A stretch of 16,765 nt of DNA, taken from contig CAZVIK010000077.1 of NCBI GenBank assembly GCA_964627045.1, forward strand, positions 1 to 16,765, given 5' to 3'. The position numbers were made by a program, and so were the translations under genes. Positions 7,549-15,396 of this stretch are shown here, piece by piece. The stretch's first letter is position 1. Each line of letters starts with the position of its first letter. Under the pieces are notes generated by a model, which was not told the origin of the DNA, searched no databases, and saw nothing but the letters and a program-made list of their open reading frames with translations. Source of the DNA: CAZVIK01 sp964627045 (lineage in GTDB: Bacteria; Acidobacteriota; Terriglobia; Bryobacterales; Bryobacteraceae).

Positions 7549-7577
7549 AAAAAGGGGGGTGACGCGAAGTTCCCCCC
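7549..7577 (-). terminator. intrinsic terminator of the NHL-repeat gene
   Basis: On the minus strand there is a GGGGGG/CCCCCC stem (7577-7572 with 7559-7554) and a 12-base loop, followed at once by TTTTT (7553-7549). The first stem base is the last base of the TAG stop codon, so coding sequence and terminator touch. It isolates the NHL gene from the sigma operon downstream. Confidence 0.75.
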
Positions 7578-10327
7578 TACTGAAAACTCACCGTCACCGT
7601 GTTTGAGGCCTTGCCGTCGACGGTGAGGACGATGGGGACCTCACCGCGGCCGGCCAGGCTCTTGGGGACGACGACGTTAACCTGGTCGAGCCCCACGAAG
7701 CCTGGGGCCGCGCCCGCGAACTCCACCGAGGCGTTAGTGCCCCCAATGGTCGCGCGGACCGCGCCCAGACCGCTGCGCCCGCGAATCCCGGTGCCGTAGA
7801 GGTATAGGTAGAGCTTGTCGCTCGCTTCGCCCATGCTGAGCGGCGTCGCCAGGCACGCGCCCAGCCCTGCCCCGCACTGGAACGTGACCTGCCAGGTCTG
7901 CGAGTTATCCGGCTTGACCCAGACGGCGACGGCCGCCGCCGCATTCCTGCCGTTCTGATTCGCCGCGAAAATACCCGGGGCCACTTCTTCGATGTTGACG
8001 GTGTAGGTCGCCAGCACGCGCGAAGTCTGCACATGCCGCACGACGATGGTGGCCTGCCCGGGACCCGTTCCCTCGGGAACCTCGAAATTGATCTGGCCGG
8101 GGCTCACCAGGAAGAGGGGGGCGGGGCGCTGGATTCCATCCTCGTCGGTAACGTCGACGGCGACGCCCGCCAGTTCGGTGGGCAATGGTTGGGTGGCGGC
8201 GGCTTCGATCGAACCGGCCAGGTTCTCTCCGAACCCGGCCACGATCATGCCCGGGGCCAGGACGCCCCCGGCGGCGTAACTGGCGGCGGACACCGAGAAG
8301 ATGGCCGGGACCAACGACCGCAGGCGGTGATAATCGGCTTCGGCGAAGTAGACGGTTCCGGCGCTGTCAATGCCCAGCCCGGCGACCGAGATCATCGATT
8401 GCGTGGCCGGGACGTTCTCATCGGTGAGGGCTGCAGACCCGGAACGCCCGGCCACCGTCGTGATGACGTTGCCGGAGACCCGGCGCACGCCGGTACCGGC
8501 GGAATCCGAGAAGAACAGGTCGCCGTTGGCGGCGACGGCGACCGCGTTGGGATAGCGCGTGCCCGCGGCGGTGGGCGGCCCGCCATCGCCGCTGATCTCG
8601 TTCAACCCGTTACCCGCCACCGTCGTGATGATTCCGGCGGACACCTTCCGGATGCGGTGGTTTTCCTCATCCGCGATGAACAGATCGCCGGCCGCGTTGA
8701 CTGCGAGGGCCCTCGGCCGGTTCAGTTGCGCCGCTGTGGCCTGGCCGCCGTCTCCGCTGAAGCCGGCGACGCCGTTACCGGCCACCGTCGTAATGACGCC
8801 TCCGGCGACTTTCCGGACGCGGTGGTTCAGGGCGTCGGCGATGTAGACGCTTCCGGACGCATCCACGGCCAGGCCCGAGGGGTAGTTCAACTTGGCGCTC
8901 GTCGCGGTCCCTTCGTCTCCAGAGGATCCCTGCTCGCCCGTTCCCGCGAAGGCCGTGATGATGCCGTTCGCGATCTTCCGGACGCGCTGCGCATCGTAGT
9001 CGGCCACGTAGAGATTCCCGGCCGAGTCCGCCGCGACGGCCACGGGACTGGTCAACCGGGCGCTCACGGCCAGACCGTTATCCCCGCTGTCTCCTTGCGT
9101 GCTGGTGCCCGCCACGGTGGTCAACACGCCGTTGGCGAGTTTGCGCACGCGGAAGTTGTCGCGGTCGGCGATGTAGACCGCTCCGGCGGCGTCGATGGCG
9201 ACTCCGGACGGCGCGGCCAGCAGAGCGCTGGTGGGAGGACCGTTATCGCCGACGGCCGGACCACCGCCCGCGATGGTGGTAATGACCCCGCCGTTGACCC
9301 GCAGCGCGCGCTGCGCCATGTAGTCGCCGATCAGCAGTCCGATGGTGGCGTCGAAGGCCAGGCAGGTGGGGTCGCCGAGCGCGACGGTTGTTGCGGAAGC
9401 GCCTTCATTGAACCCCGCTCCGCCGCCGGCCACGGTGCTGATCTGCCCGGTCGTGATCTTTCGGACGGTCCGCCGGCTCCAGTCGGTCAGGTATACGTTG
9501 CCCGCGATGTCCACGGCGACCGATTGAGGCGACCCGACGCCCGCGGCCGTGGCCGGGCCGCCGTCACCGCTTTGGACCGGACTCCCGTCGCCTGCAACGG
9601 TCGTGATCGTGCTGCCCGCGACTTTCCGGATCCGGTTATTTCCGGTGTCTGCGATGAACAAGGATCCATCGGTGTGGATTGCCACGCCCGTGGGGATGTT
9701 AAGGTTGGCGGCCGAAGGTGACGCGCCGTCGCCCGCAAATCCGGCGGTTCCGTTTCCGGCAACTGTGGTGATCACGCCGCCGGCTACCCGGCGAATTCGA
9801 TGCGCGGACCTGTCGGCGATGTAAAGCGTTCCGGCAGCGTCCACGGCAAGGCCCGCCGGACTAAGGAGGCGCGCCTGCGCCGGAGGGATTCCATCGCCGG
9901 TGTCCGAGCCGCCGCCGGCGTAGGTGGAGATAACGCCGTTGGCGACCTTCCGTACGTCGTTGTTGCCGAATTCCGAGATGTAGACGTTTCCGTTTTTGTC
10001 GATGGCGAGTCCCGAAGGGCGGTTCAGTTGGGCGACCACGGCGGGCCCGCCGTCGCCGCCGCGGCCTGGATACCCATTTCCAGCGAACCGGTTGATGGTT
10101 CCGGTCCAGTTGACGCGCAGCACGACGTGACGCGCTTCCAGGGCCAGATAGATGTTGCCGAGCGGGTCCACCGCCACCGCCGTGATGCCGCTGCCAAGAC
10201 TGACCGCGGTCGCCTCGATGTTCTCGGGGAGCGCACCCCCCGCGACGGTTTGCAGCGAATAGACCTGGGCGGATAGAACGGCGGTCAACAGGAACATGAG
10301 CAGGACGGAAACACGGGCGGCACTCAT
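7577..10327 (-). CDS. secreted 12-blade NHL-repeat protein with Solibacter-type C-terminal domain
   Basis: Protein of 916 residues. An N-terminal signal peptide (residues 1-20, likely cleavage LSA/Q) sends it across the inner membrane. Residues about 48-676 contain twelve NHL-type repeats with the pattern P-x-G-L-A-V-D-x-x-G-N-x-Y-I-A-D ... R-V-R-K-V ... G-V-I-T-T-V-A-G-N-G. They are most alike in blades 2-4 and 7-11; blade 6 is the most degenerate. Twelve blades fit two six-bladed propellers. Residues about 677-916 are a C-terminal module I recognise as TIGR03437-like (SAASYAAGG, FGENLA, PAPLFLVSPGQINFEVP, YGTGIRG). NHL propellers usually bind proteins, glycans or other ligands; no catalytic residues are apparent. 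AAGGAG (10337-10342) lies 9 bases before the ATG. The gene is monocistronic, with its own promoter and terminator. Ligand unknown. Confidence 0.93.
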   Translation of the reverse strand: MSAARVSVLLMFLLTAVLSAQVYSLQTVAGGALPENIEATAVSLGSGITAVAVDPLGNIYLALEARHVVLRVNWTGTINRFAGNGYPGRGGDGGPAVVAQLNRPSGLAIDKNGNVYISEFGNNDVRKVANGVISTYAGGGSDTGDGIPPAQARLLSPAGLAVDAAGTLYIADRSAHRIRRVAGGVITTVAGNGTAGFAGDGASPSAANLNIPTGVAIHTDGSLFIADTGNNRIRKVAGSTITTVAGDGSPVQSGDGGPATAAGVGSPQSVAVDIAGNVYLTDWSRRTVRKITTGQISTVAGGGAGFNEGASATTVALGDPTCLAFDATIGLLIGDYMAQRALRVNGGVITTIAGGGPAVGDNGPPTSALLAAPSGVAIDAAGAVYIADRDNFRVRKLANGVLTTVAGTSTQGDSGDNGLAVSARLTSPVAVAADSAGNLYVADYDAQRVRKIANGIITAFAGTGEQGSSGDEGTATSAKLNYPSGLAVDASGSVYIADALNHRVRKVAGGVITTVAGNGVAGFSGDGGQATAAQLNRPRALAVNAAGDLFIADEENHRIRKVSAGIITTVAGNGLNEISGDGGPPTAAGTRYPNAVAVAANGDLFFSDSAGTGVRRVSGNVITTVAGRSGSAALTDENVPATQSMISVAGLGIDSAGTVYFAEADYHRLRSLVPAIFSVSAASYAAGGVLAPGMIVAGFGENLAGSIEAAATQPLPTELAGVAVDVTDEDGIQRPAPLFLVSPGQINFEVPEGTGPGQATIVVRHVQTSRVLATYTVNIEEVAPGIFAANQNGRNAAAAVAVWVKPDNSQTWQVTFQCGAGLGACLATPLSMGEASDKLYLYLYGTGIRGRSGLGAVRATIGGTNASVEFAGAAPGFVGLDQVNVVVPKSLAGRGEVPIVLTVDGKASNTVTVSFQ
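8300..10186 (-). repeat. twelve intragenic NHL-encoding repeats
   Basis: DNA-level tandem repeats of roughly 150-170 bases encode the twelve propeller blades (mean about 52 residues each). Short shared segments recur once per unit; on the plus strand, for example, GCCACCGTCGT appears in the three units around 8450, 8620 and 8780. The repeats also create a long but spurious antisense ORF. Confidence 0.8.
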
Positions 10328-10359
10328 AGCGGCGGACTCCTTCCCCTTCGATGCCCGCC

Positions 10360-10368
10360 AGTATACCA
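10360..10368 (-). promoter_or_regulatory. putative extended -10 promoter of the NHL-repeat gene
   Basis: The minus strand reads TGGTATACT, a TGn extension plus TATACT, 32 bases upstream of ATG 10327. It lies in the 120-base gap after the acetyltransferase gene. The -35 region at 17 bases (GACGGC) is poor, as is common with extended -10 promoters. The predicted leader is about 25 bases and contains the AAGGAG site. Confidence 0.45.
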
Positions 10369-10447
10369 GGAGCGGGCAGCGGGCCGTCCCGTTTCGCGTG
10401 TTCTCCGCCGGCCCCCACGCCCGGCGCGAGGCAGAGGCGTTCCGCGA

Positions 10448-10909
10448 TTACGGGCCGCCGCGGCGCTTCTCCAGAAACACCAGCGTCAGCGCCTGGCTCA
10501 CCGGCTGCCGGCGGAACTCGCGGTATCCGAGGCGCGTGTAGAGGCGGAGATTGCCTTCGCTCAAATGGCCGGTGAACAACTCGAATCGATTGGCCTCGGG
10601 CACAGCCGCCTCCAGCGCGGCCATCAACTGTGAACCGATGCCGCGCCGTTCGCATCGGGGATGAACGATGAGGCGGCCCACGTGGCACGTTTCGCCGTCG
10701 AGCCGCCCGCGCACGGAGCCGACGATCTCTTCCTCTTCGTGTGCCGCCAGCACCAACAGCGTGGCGATGTCCTGGCGCATCCCCTCGATGGTCTGGGTCA
10801 TCGGCGCGATCGAGAAGTCGCCGTATCGTTCCGCCTCGCGCCGGTAGCAGAGGCGCTGGAGTTCCAGAAGGGCCGGGGCGTCGGCGAGCCCGGCCCGCTC
10901 GATCTTCAT
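10448..10909 (-). CDS. GNAT-family N-acetyltransferase
   Basis: Cytoplasmic 153-residue protein covering one whole GNAT domain. The acetyl-CoA-binding loop is visible as LIVHPRCERRGIGSQLM (residues 80-96, with the R-x-x-G-x-G/A type signature RRGIGS at 88-93), and motif B as NLRLYTRLGYREF (120-132). It would transfer an acetyl group from acetyl-CoA to an amine; the acceptor is unknown. I chose ATG 10909, not ATG 10942, because it forms an ATGA overlap with the stop of the oxidoreductase gene and gives the usual GNAT start (MKIERAGLAD). It is thus the second gene of a two-gene unit. The functional link to the oxidoreductase is unclear. Confidence 0.9.
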   Translation of the reverse strand: MKIERAGLADAPALLELQRLCYRREAERYGDFSIAPMTQTIEGMRQDIATLLVLAAHEEEEIVGSVRGRLDGETCHVGRLIVHPRCERRGIGSQLMAALEAAVPEANRFELFTGHLSEGNLRLYTRLGYREFRRQPVSQALTLVFLEKRRGGP

Positions 10910-12267
10910 GTAAGCTTCAGCCGCGTCGCCACCGAGTCCCACGGCTTGCGGTAGGGGCGCAGGAGCATGGCGTTGGCTTCCTTGTCGCCGACCACCTGCT
11001 CTTTGGCGGCATCCCAGCGGATGGCGCGGCCCAGCCGCATCGAGATGTTCGCCAGGTGGCAGGACGAGGTAACGCGGTGGCCCACCTCGATGTCGCAGAA
11101 GGGCATCTTGCGCGTGCGAATCGATTCCAGGAAGTCGCGCTTGTTCAGGATCAGCGGGTCTTCCTTGGTTTCGACCTTCGACGGCTCGATCCAGGGCACT
11201 GGCTTGGTATCGGTGAACTCCGGCCCCCCCGGTGGATGGCCGTAGAAGTGCGGGATGAGATTGATCGGATCGTTCTTCATGTCCGGGAAAATCTCATATT
11301 GGGATTCACCCAGGGCGGCGGTTCCCTTGGTGCCGTAGAAGCGGATTCCCGCGCCCTCGCTGCGGCCGTTGGTCTCGCGGAACGAATAGAGAAGCGTGAA
11401 GCCGGGGTAGGTGAACAGGGTGTCCTGAACGTCGGGCGTCTCTCCGTCGTCTTCCAGGCACATGCGCCCGCCGGCCGAGTAGATCGCAGTGGGAGCGTCG
11501 GTCTTCAGAACGTATTGCGCGCGGTCCAGGTCGTGAGTGGCGAGGTTGGTGGTCTGCCCCCCGGAGTAGTCCCAGAACCAGCGGAAATGATACAAGCTGC
11601 GGTGCAGACTGTAGGGGCGCGCGGGCGCCGGGCCGAGCCACATGTCGTAATCGAAACCCGGCGGAGGGGCGCCTTCCACCGCCTTACCGAAACCCGGATA
11701 GACGTTGCGGAACGACGAACAGCGCACCGTATGAACCTTGCCGATGGCGCCCGCCGCCAATGCGTCCTGCAATGTCTTGACCTGCGGCGCGATCTTGCGC
11801 TGCGTTCCCGTGGTGACCACGCGGTTGAAGCGCCGCGCGGCCTGGACCATCCACCGGCCCTCTTTCACGAAAAGGCTGACCGGCTTTTCGACGTAGACGT
11901 CTTTGCCAGCCTCGCAGGCAAGAATCGTCTGCAATGCGTGCCAGTGGTCGGGTGTGCCGACGACCACCGCTTGCAGGTCCTTGTTCTCGTACATCTTGCG
12001 GAAGTCGGAGTAGCCCGTGGCTCGCGGGCCGCAGGCGGCAAGGCCGGCTTCCAGACGCGGTTTGTAAACTTCGCACAGGGCGGCGCAATCCACGTCGGAC
12101 ATCTTGGCGAAGTCCGCGACGTGACGCATGTTGATGAGGCCGTACCCTATGAATCCGATTTGAATGCGATCATTTGCGCCCAGGATGCGCCCGTAGGACG
12201 CCGCGGTAATTGCTGTTATGAAATTGCGGCGCGATCCTGAAAATCCCTTAAGGTCTCCCTCCAGCAT
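10906..12267 (-). CDS. Gfo/Idh/MocA-family oxidoreductase with Tat signal
   Basis: NAD(P)-dependent oxidoreductase of 453 residues. The N-terminus has a twin-arginine motif (SRRNFI at 12-17) before a short hydrophobic stretch, so export by the Tat pathway in folded form is likely. The Rossmann fold starts with IGFIGYGLIN (37-46). TPDHWHA (105-111) and the EKP motif (127-129) are typical of the family, as is GGQTTNLATHDLD (236-248). Family members act on sugars, inositols or their derivatives; no specific substrate can be read here. I chose ATG 12267 because GGGAGGA (12271-12277) lies just before it and an upstream ATG at 12339 would run back into the kinase gene. The 50-base gap before it carries a promoter-like sequence, and its stop overlaps the GNAT start. 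Confidence 0.93.
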   Translation of the reverse strand: MLEGDLKGFSGSRRNFITAITAASYGRILGANDRIQIGFIGYGLINMRHVADFAKMSDVDCAALCEVYKPRLEAGLAACGPRATGYSDFRKMYENKDLQAVVVGTPDHWHALQTILACEAGKDVYVEKPVSLFVKEGRWMVQAARRFNRVVTTGTQRKIAPQVKTLQDALAAGAIGKVHTVRCSSFRNVYPGFGKAVEGAPPPGFDYDMWLGPAPARPYSLHRSLYHFRWFWDYSGGQTTNLATHDLDRAQYVLKTDAPTAIYSAGGRMCLEDDGETPDVQDTLFTYPGFTLLYSFRETNGRSEGAGIRFYGTKGTAALGESQYEIFPDMKNDPINLIPHFYGHPPGGPEFTDTKPVPWIEPSKVETKEDPLILNKRDFLESIRTRKMPFCDIEVGHRVTSSCHLANISMRLGRAIRWDAAKEQVVGDKEANAMLLRPYRKPWDSVATRLKLT

Positions 12268-12296
12268 GGATCCTCCCGGAGTCTTGCTCAGAAGAG

Positions 12297-12305
12297 TATA
12301 TACCA
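12297..12305 (-). promoter_or_regulatory. putative extended -10 promoter of the oxidoreductase-GNAT unit
   Basis: The minus strand reads TGGTATATA (TGn plus TATATA, continuing into CT), 29 bases upstream of ATG 12267 in the gap after the kinase gene. GGGACA (12322-12327) is a weak -35 candidate with a 19-base spacer. The element closely resembles the one before the NHL gene. Confidence 0.45.
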
Positions 12306-12317
12306 GCGGCGAGTCCG

Positions 12318-12854
12318 CTACTGTCCCGCCGGCGGCCAATGTCCGGGCGTGAGGCCTTGCGAGGCGGACAAATAGTCGAGCACGCGCGATACGTTGGCCT
12401 CCGGCGCGAGGTTTCCGTCGACGAGGAGGCCGCCGCGGAAGTAAGGGAAATGCGTGACCAGATCGACGACGCGTTGGTCGGTGAGATCCGCGCCGGGATG
12501 CGACGTGCGGCGCGCGCGGGAACGCGCGACGGCTGTCTCTGGGGACACGGCGAACTCAACCAGATGCAACGGAACGCCCGAGCGCAGGGCGGCCTCTTCG
12601 ATTTCGCGGCGGTCGGTCATGTGACTGTAACCGGCGTTGACGATGACGCTGTGGCCGCGCGAGGCGAGCAACTCCGCGGCCAGGTGCATGGCGCGATAGG
12701 CCACGACGCGGTCTTCCCGAGTGTGCGCGGCATCGGGAAGAAGGCGCACGCGGATGGCGTCCATCTCCAGGTGCGTGATGCCGAGCGTCGAAGCCACCAT
12801 CTCACCCACCAGCGACTTGCCCGAACAAGGGGGCCCGGAAAACACCGCGATCAC
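12318..12854 (-). CDS. AAA_33-like P-loop kinase/ATPase
   Basis: Cytoplasmic protein of 178 residues. It begins almost at once with a Walker A loop GPPCSGKS (residues 7-14), followed by EMDAIRVRL (about 30-38), a substrate-side aspartate region, and VIVNAGYSHMTDRREIEEAA (about 70-89), a pattern typical of AAA_33 or zeta-toxin-like small kinases. SRARRTSHPG (about 112-121) could be the arginine-rich lid. It probably phosphorylates a small molecule; the acceptor is unknown, and antibiotic or sugar kinases are both possible. The start is GTG 12854, which shares a GTGA overlap with the stop of the penicillin acylase gene, so the two genes are coupled. No convincing partner toxin or antitoxin is adjacent. 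Confidence 0.87.
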   Translation of the reverse strand: MIAVFSGPPCSGKSLVGEMVASTLGITHLEMDAIRVRLLPDAAHTREDRVVAYRAMHLAAELLASRGHSVIVNAGYSHMTDRREIEEAALRSGVPLHLVEFAVSPETAVARSRARRTSHPGADLTDQRVVDLVTHFPYFRGGLLVDGNLAPEANVSRVLDYLSASQGLTPGHWPPAGQ

Positions 12855-15079
12855 GGCGTCTCCGGCACGACCACGAGCGTGTTGCTGGCGTCAACCTTGT
12901 TGAACTGCATGGGGAAGCTGCGCCCCGAGTGGTAGGCGTCCCACTGATCGCGGTAATGGCGCGAGAGGATCTGGCCGGACTGCCCGATGGGGATGTTTTG
13001 CATGGACTTGTCGAAGTCGGAGAAATCGACCACCATGCGCATGGAGGGACCGAAGGCGGCCTCGGGCGGTTTCTGGAGCGGGCTTTCGGGCGAGCCGCCC
13101 ATCCTCACTTCGCCGATGTTGAAATACTTACCCACCAAGGGCAACCGCCCGGCGACGGGATTGTCCAGCACCATACGGTTGAACCGGCCGTAATTCCACT
13201 TGGACGGATCGCGCCCCTGGATGCGGCGGCCCTCGTCGAGAGCGTCGGCGACGTTGTCGAGCAGGAATCTGTCGTAGTCCTGCACCCAGCCGGACGGCTT
13301 CTCCCGAAGGAGTCTTTCGACGGTCAACGTTGAGGCCTGCAACGGAGCCACGGGTGGCTTGGACGGAGACGCCAGGCGGGTGATCGAGGCGCGAAGGTGC
13401 CTGGCGGCCAGCGTGGCAATCATCGGCGCGGCCTCGCCGGGCGCCATCTGCCCGTTCCAGGCGTGCAGGATGGCGGCGGCCTCGGCGAGCGCCGGGTAAG
13501 AGCCCGCGTGGCGGCCGTGCGCGGCCACGATTTCACGCGCCAGCCAGTGGGCGAAGCTCGAATAAACGTCGGTCTGGATCGCGAGCATTTCTTCCGCCTT
13601 CCAGCCGGTCCGGGAGCGCAAGCGGTCGCGGATCTGCCGGAAACGGTAGGGCGTGGCGAAGTAGCCGCTGGCGCGGTAGGGGTAGCCGGGCGGAAACGGA
13701 TTCTGATTGGCGGAAACGATCATGCCCGAGGGCGGATTGAACGTGGACGGCAGTTTGTCGAAAGGGATCACTCCATCCCATTCGTAATCGCCCGAGGAGC
13801 CGTCCACGGGAACGCTGCCATCGAAGCCCTTGCGGTTGGGAAGGCGGCCCGCCACCTGGTGGCCGATGTTGCCCGCGGCGTCGGCGTAAACGAAGTTCAC
13901 GGCGGGACCGGGCAGGCGCGCGAGTCCGGCGCGGAACTCCTCCCAGGTGCGCGCGCGGTTGATCTCGAGGACAGGAAGCTGGAAGCCGGCGGCGTCGGCG
14001 GCGGTCCAGCGCAATGCCATGAACCGGTTGTCTTCGGCGGCAACGACCGGGCCGTGCCGCGTTACCCAGATCACCATGGTTTCATTGCCGGCGCCGCTCG
14101 CGCGGATGAGTTCCCGTTCGGCACGGGCGCGCTCGACGCGGCCCTGGTATTCATAGAGACCGTTGGCCGGGTTCAGCTTTTCGACGTAGAGGTCCTGTGT
14201 ATCGGCCTCCAGGCTGGTGATGGACCAGGCGATGCGGTCGTTGTGGCCGATGAGCACGCCGGGCAATCCGGGCATGGTCGCGCCGGTCACGTTCATCCGG
14301 GGACCGCGCAGGTGGACCATGTGCCAGATGGAGGGAGTGGAGATCTCCAGGTGCGGATCGCCGGCCAGGATCGGCTGGCCCGTGGCGGTGAGTTTGCCGG
14401 AGAGGGCCCAGGCGTTGGAGCCGGGAAGCAGGTCGGGTGAGGCGGCGTCGCCGGCGAACAGGTAGGCGGCCTTTTCCGGAGCGCCGCCGGCCAGTAGCGA
14501 CTCCTTGCGAATCTCGAAGCGGCGCGTGCGCTCCAGCGTGTTCACCATGTTGAGGTAGACCAGTAGCGAGTCGGTGACGCCCCAGGGGCGCGGCGTGTAG
14601 CGCATCAGGGTGAAGTCCAGCGGGAGGCGCCCGCGATGGGTTTCGATGTAGTGATTCACACCGCGAGCGTAGGCGGCCAGCACGGCGCGCTGATCCGCCG
14701 GAAGCTGGCGCTCGCAGTCTTCGGCAATCCTCGCCAGGCGCAGGCGGCGCGATTCGCGGTCCGACTCCAGGGCGGCCTTACCGGCGACCTCGGCCAGCTC
14801 CCCGGCCGCCACTCGCCGCAGCAGGTCCATCTGGAACAGGCGGTCCTGCGCGGTGGCGTAGCCCTGAAGGAACAGCATGTCGGGCTGGTTCGCCGCCAGA
14901 ATGTGGGGCACCCCGATGGAATCCCGTGCGATGGTGCCGCGGGCTGCCACGGGCGCGGCGATCTGTCCGTCGGTCTGTGAGAGCGGCCGCCAGGCATACC
15001 AATAGACGGCCACAAGCAGGGCGCCCAACGCGCCGGCGATCGCCAGGTTGACGTACTTGAGGATGCGACGAAGCGTCAC
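12851..15079 (-). CDS. penicillin acylase family protein (S45 Ntn hydrolase)
   Basis: A 742-residue amidohydrolase precursor of normal family length. Residues 12-28 form a hydrophobic signal-anchor, placing the enzyme outside the inner membrane. The alpha-chain part has GVPHILAANQPDMLFLQGYATAQDRLFQMDLLRR features. Self-cleavage is expected between Gly220 and Ser221 (LLPG/SNAWALSG), making Ser221 the N-terminal nucleophile. GDPHLE, GHNDRIAWSIT and GNIGHQVAGRLP segments follow as in other members. It would hydrolyse an amide, possibly beta-lactam side chains, acyl-homoserine lactones or a peptide-like compound; the substrate cannot be read. The start is GTG 15079: an in-frame TAG lies only 12 bases upstream, and later starts would lose the membrane anchor. 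There is no clear Shine-Dalgarno. Confidence 0.94.
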   Translation of the reverse strand: MTLRRILKYVNLAIAGALGALLVAVYWYAWRPLSQTDGQIAAPVAARGTIARDSIGVPHILAANQPDMLFLQGYATAQDRLFQMDLLRRVAAGELAEVAGKAALESDRESRRLRLARIAEDCERQLPADQRAVLAAYARGVNHYIETHRGRLPLDFTLMRYTPRPWGVTDSLLVYLNMVNTLERTRRFEIRKESLLAGGAPEKAAYLFAGDAASPDLLPGSNAWALSGKLTATGQPILAGDPHLEISTPSIWHMVHLRGPRMNVTGATMPGLPGVLIGHNDRIAWSITSLEADTQDLYVEKLNPANGLYEYQGRVERARAERELIRASGAGNETMVIWVTRHGPVVAAEDNRFMALRWTAADAAGFQLPVLEINRARTWEEFRAGLARLPGPAVNFVYADAAGNIGHQVAGRLPNRKGFDGSVPVDGSSGDYEWDGVIPFDKLPSTFNPPSGMIVSANQNPFPPGYPYRASGYFATPYRFRQIRDRLRSRTGWKAEEMLAIQTDVYSSFAHWLAREIVAAHGRHAGSYPALAEAAAILHAWNGQMAPGEAAPMIATLAARHLRASITRLASPSKPPVAPLQASTLTVERLLREKPSGWVQDYDRFLLDNVADALDEGRRIQGRDPSKWNYGRFNRMVLDNPVAGRLPLVGKYFNIGEVRMGGSPESPLQKPPEAAFGPSMRMVVDFSDFDKSMQNIPIGQSGQILSRHYRDQWDAYHSGRSFPMQFNKVDASNTLVVVPETP

Positions 15080-15085
15080 TCCGCA

Positions 15086-15091
15086 ATTCTA
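15086..15091 (-). promoter_or_regulatory. possible -10 (TAGAAT) for a leaderless penicillin acylase mRNA
   Basis: TAGAAT on the minus strand ends 6 bases before GTG 15079. Transcription 7 bases downstream of the hexamer would begin exactly at the start codon. The hexamer contains the in-frame TAG. No -35 is evident. Confidence 0.3.
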
Positions 15092-15383
15092 GCGAATGGC
15101 GGCGTCGCACGACGGACGGCGGATGCTCGCACGCGAGGGCTTCCCGAAGGGTGCGAGTCAGGATGGCCGGTGGCACGCCCCGGTGTAACGCCCGGCACGG
15201 CGCCCTCCGAACGTCCGGTGACAGCGCGGATGTCGATTTATCTTCTTTTTTGTCAAACACTTGCGAATGACGACGGCGGTGGCGCGCCCTGGGGCTCCGC
15301 TACCCTGAAGACGCCCGGTGTTCTCATACGACGCCCGCGGGCGGGGCTTGCGCCGGCGTTCACACCGCCCACCCCAAATTTAA

Positions 15384-15388
15384 AGGAG
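15384..15388 (+). promoter_or_regulatory. ribosome binding site AGGAG for the lipoprotein gene
   Basis: TAAAGGAGAA with 8 bases between AGGAG and GTG 15397 is a near-ideal Shine-Dalgarno. It supports the non-ATG start. Confidence 0.75.
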
Positions 15389-15396
15389 AAACTCTC

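Larger units (their letters stand above)
15080..15396. other. 317-base divergent intergenic region
   Basis: This spacer separates the penicillin acylase gene (minus strand) from the lipoprotein gene (plus strand), so it should hold both promoters. I see a TAGAAT box beside the acylase start, a 7-base inverted repeat (CTCGCAC at 15126-15132 and GTGCGAG at 15151-15157), an AT-rich patch around 15236-15262, and a good ribosome binding site at its right end. I found no convincing promoter for the lipoprotein gene, no RNA gene and no credible ORF. Confidence 0.6.

Noticed and set aside
8033..9721. 562-codon plus-strand ORF opposite the NHL gene
   Set aside because: It is antisense to twelve GC-rich repeats and simply inherits their period; its protein is low-complexity with no known domain, whereas the minus strand encodes a complete recognisable protein.
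10406..10426. Hairpin CGCCGG/CCGGCG after the GNAT gene, considered as a terminator
   Set aside because: Six-base GC stem with a nine-base loop but no T-tract on the minus strand; such stems are expected by chance in this GC-rich DNA.
10741..12240. 499-codon plus-strand ORF opposite the oxidoreductase and GNAT genes
   Set aside because: GC-driven antisense shadow spanning two real genes and their junction, with no domain or ribosome site.
12318..12854. Zeta-toxin of a toxin-antitoxin system
   Set aside because: The P-loop kinase fold is shared, but no small antitoxin gene is adjacent; the upstream coupled gene is an acylase.
15250..15269. TTGTCA at 15250 as a -35 box for the lipoprotein gene
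   Set aside because: No TATA-like hexamer lies 16-18 bases downstream.
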